This document shows, in pieces, positions 54,424-64,000 of a stretch of 64,000 nucleotides of DNA. Numbering within the stretch: position 1 is the stretch's first letter; every line of letters starts with the position of its first letter. Below the pieces are notes generated by a model. The model ran no database searches and was not told the DNA's origin. It saw nothing but the letters and a program-made list of their open reading frames with translations. Made by a program: the position numbers and the translations under genes. Origin of the DNA: Amorphophallus konjac (Eukaryota; Streptophyta; Magnoliopsida; Alismatales; Araceae); assembly GCA_022559845.1 (NCBI GenBank), contig CM040118.1, forward strand, positions 234,965,224 through 235,029,223. Direction: 5' to 3'.

Positions 54424-56424
54424 TGTTGACACCCATTTTTAGCCCACAAGTTGCGTCATTTCTCTTATTCATCATTTTTGATGTCCCGATATAGCCAATA
54501 TTTTGGAGCCTTCCTTGGATGGATTTCGAGCTCATTTTCATTATTCCGTTCCCTTTGAGCCTTGAAGATCATGATTTCCTAGAGCCCTGGAGCTTATTTT
54601 ATCAACTTCTGGCTTCTAACTTGACTTTCGGCCCATTTAAGCCGGCTTCCCTCAAGTAATCGGCTCTCTCCCACTGTGCAGTCCTGAAAGTGGTCCTTTT
54701 TCATCTCCTTCTGTCCCTTTATTTAAAAAGTTACCTTCACCAAAGTTGTTCCTTTGTTAACGATCTACAATTTCTTCTTCTACGCCATTGGCCAGTTCTG
54801 CCCCGTTTGTGAGCTATTCGTATTTTTCCGGCGTGCTATGCTGTTCAGAATTCTTTCTCACTCTTCTAGCACCATTTTATCCCTCTTATGATCATTTTCT
54901 CATCTTGCTTTCTTCATAAAAGTTGTTCTTCTCTCAGTTATCTACAATTTCTTTTTCTACCACTTTCGCTAGTTCTGCCCTGTTTGAGAGATACGCTTCA
55001 ATTTCCAAAGTCATGCACAGTCTACTCAGAATTTTCCTTCATCAGTATGAAGGTCTAGTATAGGTGCGTCAGAGCACATGTGACGGTCTAGTATAGATGC
55101 GTCAGAGCACTGTGATGGTCCTATACTAGACCGTCACAGTCAAACTTGTATGAAATCATCCCGTTCGACCCCAGAGTGTGACGGACCTACCCTAGGCCGT
55201 TACATAACTCTGACGGTCCTACGATTGACCGTTACACACAGCCGAGAGTCCAATTCGTGCTAGACTCTGCCCCGAAAACTACGCGGCGAGCCTATCTTGC
55301 AGAGCCCATAACTTCTTCAATTATTATCCAAATTGATCCCCATTTTTTTCTACTTCTAGTCCTTTGTATTATCTTGAATTTGGTTCATAGAAATCAAATT
55401 TTCATTGGATATATCTTTTGGGATCTGGGTCGCAAGATCGGGATTTAAGCATCCTGGTACAACTAAAACTCTATTTTCTAGTGCGACGGGGCTACCTTCC
55501 AAGAGCCATATCTTCTAGAATTCTCCTCCGAATTGATGCCCATTTATTCCTATCTCTTGTCCTTAGTATTATCTCAGGTTTGATTTAGAGAACTTGATTT
55601 ATCCTGAACTATATCTCCGGGAATCGTGATAAGAAGATGGGGCTTTTCTATAAAACTCTACAAAAATTGCTCAATTCCCAGTCGCGACGGGGGGGGGCTC
55701 TTTCTTGGTTCGGGGCGAAGCCATGCTGTAATTCCAACTCACAACTTTGACCTTGGCTTAAGGAGGGAAGTATTAGCTTTCAGTTGCATCCTTCTGGGCT
55801 TGATTTCATGATCTATATTCTTAGTTCTCTTCCTCTTAAAATTATAAATCATCACAATTTTTTGCACTTTTCTACTTCATATGCGTTTTCCCCCGTTTTG
55901 CATCGATGATTTCTCTCTATTCTCTCAATCAAATCTCGTGATTTCAAATCTCATGCATGCACAATGCACACGCCTATCTTTTCCACCCTTCCACAGGGTT
56001 TAAAAACCTCCCCCCAGTGAGTTTGCCCTTAATTTCTACCCCTATTTTATCACTGCGGGATTGATGCTACACATGCATGTTCTAATGGGTTTTTTTGTCC
56101 TTGTTTTGACTTTGTTTTGCAGGAGAGCATGAATACAACGTGAGGCCTTCTTCATCTAGCCGGCTGGGAGGAGAAGTGGTTTGAGTCCACAAGTTCCCCG
56201 CGTCCTATTCTTAAACGTGATCAATTCTTCATATTTCTGAGGTACACTACGCCCTTTCCTTTATCTCTTCATCCCTTTGGCGTTGTTAACCCTTGGTGGC
56301 GATCACGGTCAGTTCTTCTATCTCTCATCCCCCTTTGTTCATCATCTTCCATGCCTTTCATGCTATTATGTTATTAACATAGTTAGGGGCGGGGTAAAGG
56401 AAAGAGAGATAAAATTATCAACAA
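54424..56424 (+). repeat. 5' LTR of the third element (right boundary approximate)
   Basis: Starts TGTTGACACCC. The end should be a CA shortly before the primer site at 56435; CAACA near 56420-56424 is the best candidate. Contains a perfect 18-bp inverted repeat (55079-55096 with 55121-55138, TGTGACGGTCTAGTATAG) and a motif TGGCGATCACGGT at 56297 resembling the primer site. The homologous position in the 27-kb LTR also carries TGGCGATCAC. Confidence 0.65.
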
Positions 56425-56434
56425 CCTTATTTTT

Positions 56435-56451
56435 TGGCGATCACGGTGGGA
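56435..56451 (+). promoter_or_regulatory. Primer-binding site of the third element
   Basis: TGGCGATCACGGTGGGA, identical to the site at 24480-24496. Confidence 0.75.
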
Positions 56452-57871
56452 CAAGCAATGCCCACCACGCTTGTTTTCATGCTCTTTTGTAGGTTGGGTG
56501 GGTGCATGTTCATGTTTAGGTAGTATTTCCTCCATTCTCCCACTATTTTTGGTGTTTTGCGGACTCTGGTTGTGTGACGGTCTTATGGTAGACCGTCATG
56601 GTCATGTAACGGTCATTTGGTAGACCGTTATAGATTCTGGCAGTCCTGCGCGCATGCTCACAGGGCCGTGTTCGTCGGGGCATAACTTTTGATCCCGATG
56701 TCCGATTGCGCTGATTTTTCTTCCGTTGGATAGCCCTTTGTATTGTCTTTTCATAAATATATCATTTGCATCATTTGGTTAACATTTGCATATTCTAATA
56801 TTGTCCAAATTTTTGAGTTTTGTGCATAAGTTCTGTAGGCAGGCTCAGGGACAGGTTCACAGGTACATCTTTACTTAGTGATTTGACTGCCTTCCCGATG
56901 TCTGATTGCATTGATTTTTATTCCATTGGATAGTCCTTTGTATTGTCTTTCCATCCATAGCTTATTTGCATCATTTGGGTCTCATTTGCTTAGTTAAAAA
57001 TTGTCATCATTTTAGCATTTTGTCCATAAAATCTACATGTGGTCTGCGCACAGGTTCACGGGGGCAACTTTGTTCAGTGATTTGATTGACCTCCCGGGGT
57101 CAGATTGATCTGTTCTTAGGCCCGTTCTGTAGACCTTTGTATTGTCTTTCCATCCATATACTATTTATCTTATTTGGATCATGTTTGCATAGTTTCATTT
57201 TGTCTTGATTTTCTAATTTTAGGCTAGAATTTGCATGCACTCCGGTGCACATAGGGCCATACATTGCATATCATAGTTACATTTCCTACTTTGGTAAGTG
57301 ATCCTCTCGCCTCCATAATCTTTGGGGTCGACTAGGTGATCTTATCCGAGAGCTCCATAAGTCCCCGTGAGCCGTGGATTCCCACACGGGCGCCGGGCCG
57401 GTTGTACCTTTTCCACCCTTTAGGCTTGTATTTGCATCCGTGTGAGGGAGTTAACCTTAGTCAACCCAAAGTTTGGACCTTATTTCCATAGGATTCCTAT
57501 CTTGAGGGAATTATTATTAATTCAAATCATTAAAAGGTCTATTAAAATCCCTGAAATATTACCCATTATATCAACTTGTTTGACTTGGGTGAAAACTCTC
57601 ACATTGCATTATTTATGTTGTTTGGGCTTGTCCATGCCCATTAGTGGTGTTTGTGTTGCATTCTTTCATCATCCACATGTTTTATTATTGTTAGGCCCAT
57701 TTGGCTTAGCCCATTTTGTGTGTCCATTGTCTAGTCCATTGTCCCGTGGTCCGTTGTCCATTCGTCTTTGCGTTAGTGGGTCAGTCCCCTCTTGTCCTCA
57801 AGCCCATTAAGCCATTGCTTCCCCACTTGTATTCTCCTTGATATCCTTGTATTAAGCCTCCATTTTCCCTC
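56452..57871 (+). other. 5' leader of the third element
   Basis: Non-coding. Contains two ACGGTC...GACCGT mini inverted repeats at about 56577-56632 and a leader block at 57357-57410 (TAAGTCCCCG, CCGTG/CACGG stem, GGTTGTACCTT) conserved with the 27-kb element. An ATTGCAT/CATTTG-rich repeated paragraph (CCATTGGATAG..CCTTTGTATTGTC) recurs about three times at 56690-57170. Confidence 0.55.
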
Positions 57872-60181
57872 ATGGAGCATAGTTCTAAGCTCGTGTATCA
57901 TCCTTCTTCCTATCCTTCTTCATATTCCCGCGTGAAATCTTCTTCCCACGCAGGCCCATCTTCCCATGGTCCTTCTGACCCATCTAAAGAACAGGCTAAT
58001 CTCATGGCCCATCTTTCAAGCCTTGTTCGCCAAATGGACCCGGCCCAGGCCCATCGTCTTATTGCAAATCATCTTAATGGGCCTTCTTCTCATAATGGGC
58101 CTTCCTATCTTCATGGGCCTCCTTCTTCTTCCCATGCGGTTAGCCCGATTCCTAATACTCATTCATCTAATGGGCCTCATTTCTTTAATGGGCCACCTTC
58201 CTTCAATGGGCCCTCTTCTACTCTTAATGGACCCCCTTCCTTTAACGGGCCTTCTTATTCTATTAGTGGACCTACTCTTCTTAATGGGCCTCCATCTCCT
58301 ACCCATGCTGCTGCTAGCCCGAGTAGTCCTCATATTCATGATCCTTCTAGGTCCATATATCCTTCTACTCTCGGAATGGGCCCTTCTTCTTCTCAGCCCG
58401 GATCCTCTCATCTGGCCCAATATCATCCTGGTCTAAATTCACTGGTTCAAGTTGGCCCATATTCTTCTCGATCTTTCCCTACCCAGGATATGATTGCTCA
58501 AGCCCAGCGCCAGCTTGATGAACGTCAACGCCAAATTGATCCCAAATCCTCCTTAAGTATTCCATTCGCATTTCAAGGTCTTCGACTTCCGCCATCTTCA
58601 CAAATTCCCTCATATCTCCGTTATGGTGGAGTCGGTGACCCCTATGTGCACTTGAAGGAGTTTATTTATGAGTCGGTCCAGTTTCGACATGACCAATGCT
58701 TGATGGCCTATCTATTTGGTCTATCATTGGAAGGCCCGGCTCGGGATTGGTTCTTTTCGTTGCCGCAAGAGCAAGTTGTGAATTTTCAAGCCGTGCAAGA
58801 GAAGTTCATTCAGCAGTTTCAAAACGAAGTTGGGCCCAGGTATTCTATGGTGGATCTGGCCCATGAGATGATGAAGCCCGAAGAGGATTTCTGCACCTTT
58901 GCCGACCGTTGGCGTCGCCTTGCCACGCATGTCCCGGGGCACATTCCGGACGGAGAGCAAATCAAGATGCTAATATCCAATGCCACGCCCGAGTATCGGT
59001 TTATCTTAGCCCTAAACGACATCACCTCCTGGCAACAACTTTACAGCCGAGCCCGCTTCATCCTCCAACAACTCCAAGATTCCCTTGACCCCAAGTCCTC
59101 TCCACCTTCTACATCTCCACACACCCCACCATCTGTATCTCCCTCCACATATCAACCTTCACCTTCTACATATCAACCCTCCACGAGTCAGCCATACACC
59201 CCCACATATCAACCACCCGCATATCCCTCCATGAGTCAGCCCTCCGCCTTTACATACCCACATGTATCTCCACTTGTGTCTCCACCCCCGGTCAAGGAAA
59301 CACCATATCCCGAGCAGGTGGATGCCATCTACATACCTCCCCACTCCATTCCACATATGCCTTCACCAAATCCCTCCTCTACCGGCCAAGCACTATTGCC
59401 TACGCAACATTCACTTCCGTCTCCACAACCTTCTCCACCACCTCATACCCCTCGGCATCTGCCTTGTCCGAAGCGGGCTCCTTGTCCTTCGTTGTCGGAG
59501 TGTTTCACCGACATCTTTAGGGCTTTGATGGCCACTCACGCGTTGTCGCTCCCTCCAGTTGTGCCTTGCCGACCGATGGTCGGGGATATGCTCCAGTTCT
59601 GTTATTTCCACCGCCAGCAGGGGTATTTGGTTGAGGATTGTCCCGAGTTCCGAGAGTATGTTTATGGCCTGGAAGGTAATAAAAGGATTGATTGGGCCGC
59701 CATGCGTAAAGTTGTTTTAGATCTCCGCAGTAAGCAGCAGCAACAAGAAGCACCAGCCAAGCAGCCGTCTCCATTTCAAGACCAGGGGCACCCCTGTGAT
59801 TCTTCATCTAGCGTTGCACTCGCTCCATTACCTACTACCTCACCTACCCCGTTACCTTCGCCATCTCCTATCCAATCTCTGCAACCTCCACAAACCCAAG
59901 CCTCTACTAAGGTCAGTGTCTCCCCTTCTTCTCCTGCCGCCACTTCCGCTACTTCTAATGCCACTCAACGTGTTGTGTCGACATGTCGACGGTGGGCACC
60001 ACGACCTCCCTCTCCACTATCTCCACCCCCATGTCCATTACCCCCATTGCCTTCATCACCATCCTCACCTTCTCCATTGCCATCACTATCATCTTCGTCT
60101 CCACCACCAGTGCTTCTGTCACCTCTACCATCTCCACTGCATTTGCCATCTCCGTCACCATCGTGGCTCGAGCCTGAGTAG
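57872..60181 (+). CDS. gag: Gag of the third element
   Basis: Intact frame of 769 codons from ATG 57872. The N-terminal third contains many Asn-Gly-Pro repeats (about 58076-58290) and is Ser/Pro-rich. The gag capsid-like domain spans about 58600-59090 (PARDWFFSLPQEQ, EDFCTFADRWRRLA) and matches that of the 27-kb element. After a Pro/Ser/Tyr-rich linker comes a motif aligned with the lineage zinc motif but reading CYFHRQQGYLVEDC, so the second His is Tyr. The C-terminus is again Pro/Ser-rich. The stop TAG (60179-60181) is followed in the same frame by more coding-like sequence. Confidence 0.9.
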   Translation: MEHSSKLVYHPSSYPSSYSRVKSSSHAGPSSHGPSDPSKEQANLMAHLSSLVRQMDPAQAHRLIANHLNGPSSHNGPSYLHGPPSSSHAVSPIPNTHSSNGPHFFNGPPSFNGPSSTLNGPPSFNGPSYSISGPTLLNGPPSPTHAAASPSSPHIHDPSRSIYPSTLGMGPSSSQPGSSHLAQYHPGLNSLVQVGPYSSRSFPTQDMIAQAQRQLDERQRQIDPKSSLSIPFAFQGLRLPPSSQIPSYLRYGGVGDPYVHLKEFIYESVQFRHDQCLMAYLFGLSLEGPARDWFFSLPQEQVVNFQAVQEKFIQQFQNEVGPRYSMVDLAHEMMKPEEDFCTFADRWRRLATHVPGHIPDGEQIKMLISNATPEYRFILALNDITSWQQLYSRARFILQQLQDSLDPKSSPPSTSPHTPPSVSPSTYQPSPSTYQPSTSQPYTPTYQPPAYPSMSQPSAFTYPHVSPLVSPPPVKETPYPEQVDAIYIPPHSIPHMPSPNPSSTGQALLPTQHSLPSPQPSPPPHTPRHLPCPKRAPCPSLSECFTDIFRALMATHALSLPPVVPCRPMVGDMLQFCYFHRQQGYLVEDCPEFREYVYGLEGNKRIDWAAMRKVVLDLRSKQQQQEAPAKQPSPFQDQGHPCDSSSSVALAPLPTTSPTPLPSPSPIQSLQPPQTQASTKVSVSPSSPAATSATSNATQRVVSTCRRWAPRPPSPLSPPPCPLPPLPSSPSSPSPLPSLSSSSPPPVLLSPLPSPLHLPSPSPSWLEPE

Positions 60182-61180
60182 GCTATACCTCCACCCACAC
60201 CTCCGACTTCACCTTTGCCCGCACCTAAGCTTGCCATCATCTCAACCCCTTTGCCTCCACCTAAACACATCACTACTCCCATTGAAACCTCGACGCCATC
60301 CAAACCGATTCCTGTCCCCATTCCTCTATCCACTTACCCCCCACGGAGCGGGTGCACGCTACCTCCGGTACCCCTCGGGTCTGGTCCCCGAGGAGACGAT
60401 GAGCCGTATCAAGGTGATTACTTGCTGGCTATGCATTTCAAAGGTCAAGAGTTTATCCTCCAAATGCCGATACATGTCCTGGTCCCAGGCTATTTCAGGG
60501 CCGATGCGCCACTATCTCCTATGTCGGTTGCTAAGAAGAGTTCCCTTGCATTGGTGCCAGTCTCTTCAAGAGCGAGGCCGGTGGCAATCTCATTGCTTAC
60601 CGGGGGTTCAATTATTGATGTTGTTTTTACTTCTCGCTCTCTCGCCATTCAGTTCACTACCCGAGAAGGGTTCTCTACTCAGATTTTGCTAACTCATATG
60701 GCTGCCAAAGGATTGCTAGATTCCATGTTCAAGGGGTAATTGGCCGTACCTTCTGCATTTTTCAAGGACATTCTGCACTTTTTATGCCATCTCCCTTGGT
60801 TTATTGGTGAATCGGCCACGTCAATGCCGCGCATTAATCTCCCTCAGTTTTGTCATGCTCTTCTGGTAAGGGAGTTACGCTTCAAGTCTGATTGCCGAGT
60901 GGAGCTGCCAAATCTCATGCTACTTGTGCCAAGTAACTAGACTCCATGGTTTTATGATATTCAACATTATGAGGAGTTAGTTGTTCAAGAATGTCCATCT
61001 ACTATTGCTAGCACCGGGTGTCTAGGGGCAACCGCCTCGATGAAGTTGCATGTTCACAGTCGGGCGAGGCCGTCTGCCAGATGGGCCCGTTATTTAAGGA
61101 GACATTGCAGAATAAGAGGCCTGAAGGTCCAACCCCGAGCCAAGCAGGTCCATTTCAAGCCAATTTTAGCTAAGAAGAGA
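60182..61180 (+). pseudogene. Unknown coding region continuing the gag frame
   Basis: The gag frame continues past TAG 60181 with two further stops (TAA 60737-60739 and TAG 60938-60940), all readable as C-to-T changes of CAG/CAA. It encodes a Pro-rich linker, then GDYLLAMHFKGQEFILQM, ALVPVSSRARPVAIS and a basic segment near 61040-61200 (RARPSARWARYLRRH). I do not recognise a family. The position is that of the protease, but no DTG/DSG active-site triad is visible. It may be a diverged or replaced protease region; I give no function. Confidence 0.5.
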
Positions 61181-61690
61181 TGGCGACACAGGTTCAAGAG
61201 TCGTCAGTTGTGCATTCAAGGGTCCACCTCTTCCTCCCTTCTTTTCATTCATCCTTCCTTATACTCAGTTCCCACCCTTGGGTGGTGTACCTTCCTCCAT
61301 CTGATCCTATCTCCATCATTTTCTCCTCCTTTCGTAGGTCTGTGCGTTCCCATTCCTCTCCTTTTTCTCCAGATCCTCCAGATTTTCCCTCCTCTCACAA
61401 TTCTAGGCCTCGGCCTATGTCTTTTCATCTCGATCTCGGGACATCTCCCAGTTCTTCTGCTCCAGTATCTCCAGATTCCGTCTCTAGTTCTCTTTCCCCG
61501 ACCCTATCGGGTGTCTCTCATTCTCCTTCTCTGACCTTGTCGGATGATTCTCGTCCCTCTTCTCCGACAACGTCAGATGATTCTTCTTCTCATCTTTCTA
61601 CTCATTCTTACTCACTGTTTCAGGGTCATTACCCTTTTTCATGTTGTTTTCGAGGCTTTAGCCCGCCTTGATCTCAGTTAATCCCTGTTT
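61181..61690 (+). other. Ser/Pro-rich low-complexity coding-like stretch
   Basis: Pyrimidine-rich DNA open in two frames, encoding Ser/Pro/Phe-rich peptides. It corresponds in position and composition to 29570-30100 of the 27-kb element, the candidate Ogre-type intron or linker between protease and RT. No RT follows it here. Confidence 0.45.
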
Positions 61691-62849
61691 ATTTTGTATC
61701 TGGTTCCTTGTTATCAGGGTCTCAGTGCCTTAACGAGGGAGTTCTAGCCCTCGTCTCTCTTCCTTTTTATCCCTTCTTCGTCCAGTATGATGTCTGCCAC
61801 TCCTCTGTGTCGAGGAATCCAATCCTTTGCTCTCCTTTCATCCTTTATCCTGGCAAGCAAGGAATGCAAAGTTACTCGCGCTCCTCAAAGCTCGATGATC
61901 GAAATCGCTTCAGGATGCTAGTTTCCACATCATGGATCTGCAAAGGTATCTTTATTTTGTACAAGAACGTACTTTCATTTCCATTATTTCTATTGTTGCT
62001 GCATATGATTCCTTAGCATGATTGAGTGGCTTTAGGAGTCTTTGTTTAATTAGATCTTAACTTTGTGTCAAATAAAAAAGTTAGCTTCTGCAACATCCTT
62101 AGGCTGGTGATACCTCCACGCTGGGAGTCTAGTTTCTTTCCTCGATTGTTGAGGGTGACCTATGAGTATGAATTTTCACACACTACACGGCAAGCCATAA
62201 CCGATCTCTCTGAGGCGCATCGTTGCTACTTTGGCCATACTTTGGGTATGCACAAAGGTCTTTTCTTTTCTCTGCTCGGCCAAGTGCAGGGGCAAGAGAT
62301 TGATGGATAAGATGACAAACCTAGGCGCTCCCTAATACGAGAGAGGTCTCAAATAGGGGCAGTCTTGACCCTCAAAAGTGAGCTTTCATGCTATATCTGG
62401 CCAATAAGGGCTGTCAAAAATAAATGGACGAATCAATGTAAAATTATGAATCAAAGGCATGGCAAGAGTGGTAGTATAGTTCCCCGCGGGACGTCATGAG
62501 CCTGGTCGCATGCGTGCTTGATAAATATGGATCTCAAAATCAAAGACACAAAGCCCCGGCGCAACAGGCTATCTCTTTGAGGGGTGGTGCCTTGGAAAGA
62601 ATTCGAATCTTGATACCTCCCATCCTGTGTAAAGTTTGTCTCCAATTTTTCTTCTATTTCTCCCTCTTAGGCTGGATTGTATCCCGGGTATGGCCTTAGT
62701 AGGGGCACCGTTCTTTAGAGGCAGTTGGTTATGATAAGCCACCCTCACATGCACGTCCTGCTCAAGGAAAGTCTTTAATGAGAGGGGAGGGACGGCGATC
62801 CCTGGCCAGTAGTTCGAGCATGTCTTTGGGTGCTACGGATTACTATTCA
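61691..62849. other. Region where RT and integrase would be expected; no pol found
   Basis: No RT, RNase H or integrase motif on either strand. One small frame at 62104-62310 (VIPPRWESSFFPRLLRVTYE, then YFGHTLGMHKGLFF) may be a real exon, since AACATCCTTAG precedes it like a splice acceptor, but I do not recognise it. Confidence 0.45.
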
Positions 62850-63020
62850 AAAATACCAAAAAAATGAGATATTGTCAAAAATCCAAAAATGAGATATTGT
62901 CAAAAATCTAAAAAAAATGATGAGATATTGTCAAAAATCCCCCCAAAAAATGAAATATTGTTCAAATCTAAAAAAAATCAAATATATCCAAAATCCAAAA
63001 AAATCAAGAAAATTGAAAAT
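62850..63020 (+). repeat. A-rich array AAAATCCAAAAA / GAGATATTGTC
   Basis: About five units of 22-30 bp: GAGATATTGTCAAAAATC followed by CAAAAA or CTAAAAAAA. It occupies the place of the post-integrase array at 40190-40350 in the 27-kb element. A shorter A-rich patch follows at 63725-63765. Confidence 0.65.
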
Positions 63021-64000
63021 TTTAAAAATATTTATCATTTACATTGTATTTTGAGAACAGATACGTAATCTGTTTACTAAGTGTGCAGGTTGCAAGTACT
63101 CAAACTTTCCTTGCTCCATATTTTGTTCTATCTGTCTCCTGTTCATCTTCTGATCTGTTCTCTTCTTCAACCATATCTCTCGATCTATTCTGAAGCTTGT
63201 GTCATTCTCAGCTTTTATTTGCAATGATCATATTTCTATGAGAGGGCTTTACCTCACGATTATGAACCTGACGGTTCTACTTCATTCTGATCTTGGGTTT
63301 TGATTGAAGGGTGTATTTGTTTATATCCTTTATCCCGTCGTGTCCTTGTCTCGCCGTGTTTATGTCCCACTGTGTTGTCCCACACATATTTTATTCTTCA
63401 CCATGTGTTGTTAGTTATCTTGCATATGATGTTAGTCATCCTTCTATATCTCGTGTGTTGTCCCAACCGTGTGGTCATCCCTCATATTCTTGTCCCAACC
63501 ATGTGTTGTCCCATTGCATTGTTGTCATGTCCCTCACGTTCATCTTGCATACGTGTGGTTTGTTCATGCCATTGCATATGTGCTTGTTCGTCTTGTTGTG
63601 TTGTTTTCCATTTGTTTGATAATTATGTTTTGTTGTGTTGTCGGTCATTTAGTTGAGCGTTATCTTATCGTCGTTATGTTCATACTTGTTTATCATGTTC
63701 ATTCACATTATTGTTGTCTTATTTGAAAATCCATAAAAATCAAAAAATCAAAAAATTTAAAAAAAGATGCTGTTACGCTTGGTAGGTAAATCAGGTATGG
63801 CTCTCTATCCTTTCTCATTGTTACATTACTATATGGTATCTACATTATTATAGCCTCTCAAGGACCGGCTGGTTGCCCGTGTGTTCTGGGATCTGATGTT
63901 CCCCTTTAACAAAAATGATGATGATCTAGGAACATACGGTTAATCGTTGGATTGGCCGCTCGGTTGAGTCAGGTGGGGGACGATAGACTTTGTCTCGCAC
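63021..64000. other. 3' non-coding region of the third element
   Basis: T-rich non-coding DNA with repeated GTTGTCCCA/GTGTTG words (63360-63660). From 63817 it matches the block at 48270-48470 of the 27-kb element (CTATATGGTAT, TATTATAGC, TCAAGGACC, GGGACGAT). No antisense PMD gene is seen between the A-rich array and this block. Confidence 0.5.

Larger units (their letters stand above)
54424..64000 (+). mobile_element. Third Tat/Ogre-type element, 5' part, continuing beyond the window
   Basis: Inserted into gag of the old Tat element, starting TGTTGACACCC at 54424. LTR to about 56424, then the same primer-site 17-mer as the 27-kb element (56435-56451), leader, gag, unknown coding sequence, an A-rich array and a 3' block conserved with the 27-kb element. 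No RT, RNase H or integrase motif was found between gag and the window end, and the order suggests pol is missing, making it non-autonomous. The 3' LTR and target duplication are outside the window; the expected duplication sequence is GCGTT. Confidence 0.8.

Overview
The window is plant nuclear DNA. No bacterial-type operon, rRNA, tRNA or CRISPR array is visible. What can be identified is almost entirely LTR retrotransposon sequence with plant-only features: Tat/Ogre-type pol with two RNase H domains, G-patch protease region, initiator-tRNA-Met primer sites, plant mobile domain (PMD) genes and Transposase_28-type antisense genes. This suggests an angiosperm with a repeat-rich genome; I cannot name the species. 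No ordinary single-copy host gene was identified.

Layout, left to right. 1-3300: unassigned G+C-rich DNA with several clusters of perfect palindromes. 3300-4772: a truncated Ty1/copia (SIRE-like) remnant. 4773-8531: an LTR-like block in minus orientation, rich in GTCTTCAATT/AATTGAAGAC inverted repeats. 8583-15264: a complete 6.7-kb gag-only Ty3/gypsy element (two 2163-bp LTRs, GTATG target duplication). 15270-23182 and 50374-54423: the two halves of an old, heavily mutated minus-strand Tat (Retand-like) element whose gag-pro-RT-RNaseH lies on the right and integrase on the left, with an antisense Transposase_28-type gene (18129-20764) near its LTR. Splitting it is a 27,191-bp Ogre/Tat element, 23183-50373 (LTRs 1294 and 1279 bp, GGAGG duplication). 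From 54424 to the window end is the 5' part of a third Tat/Ogre element with gag but no recognisable RT or integrase in the visible part.

The 27-kb element holds plus-strand gag-pro-RT-RNaseH-aRNaseH-integrase and, between integrase and the 3' LTR, two minus-strand intron-containing genes: an eight-exon PMD gene (45573-42016) and a two-exon PMD/DUF7745-like gene (47655-46243). Its pol is interrupted exactly between RNase H and integrase by a 6411-bp non-autonomous element (32361-38771, CTCTC duplication) made of two 3152-bp LTRs around only 107 bp holding a primer site and a polypurine tract.

The most unusual pattern is a family of very short inverted repeats (consensus TTAACGMC, 6-9 nt, GGCGTC) that fills nearly all non-coding parts of the 27-kb element (LTRs, leader, introns, intergenic spacers) and has sequence-divergent counterparts in the neighbouring elements. 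In intron 1 of the PMD gene it forms about four 100-bp tandem units, each with two mini-hairpins whose stems differ in sequence but remain paired.
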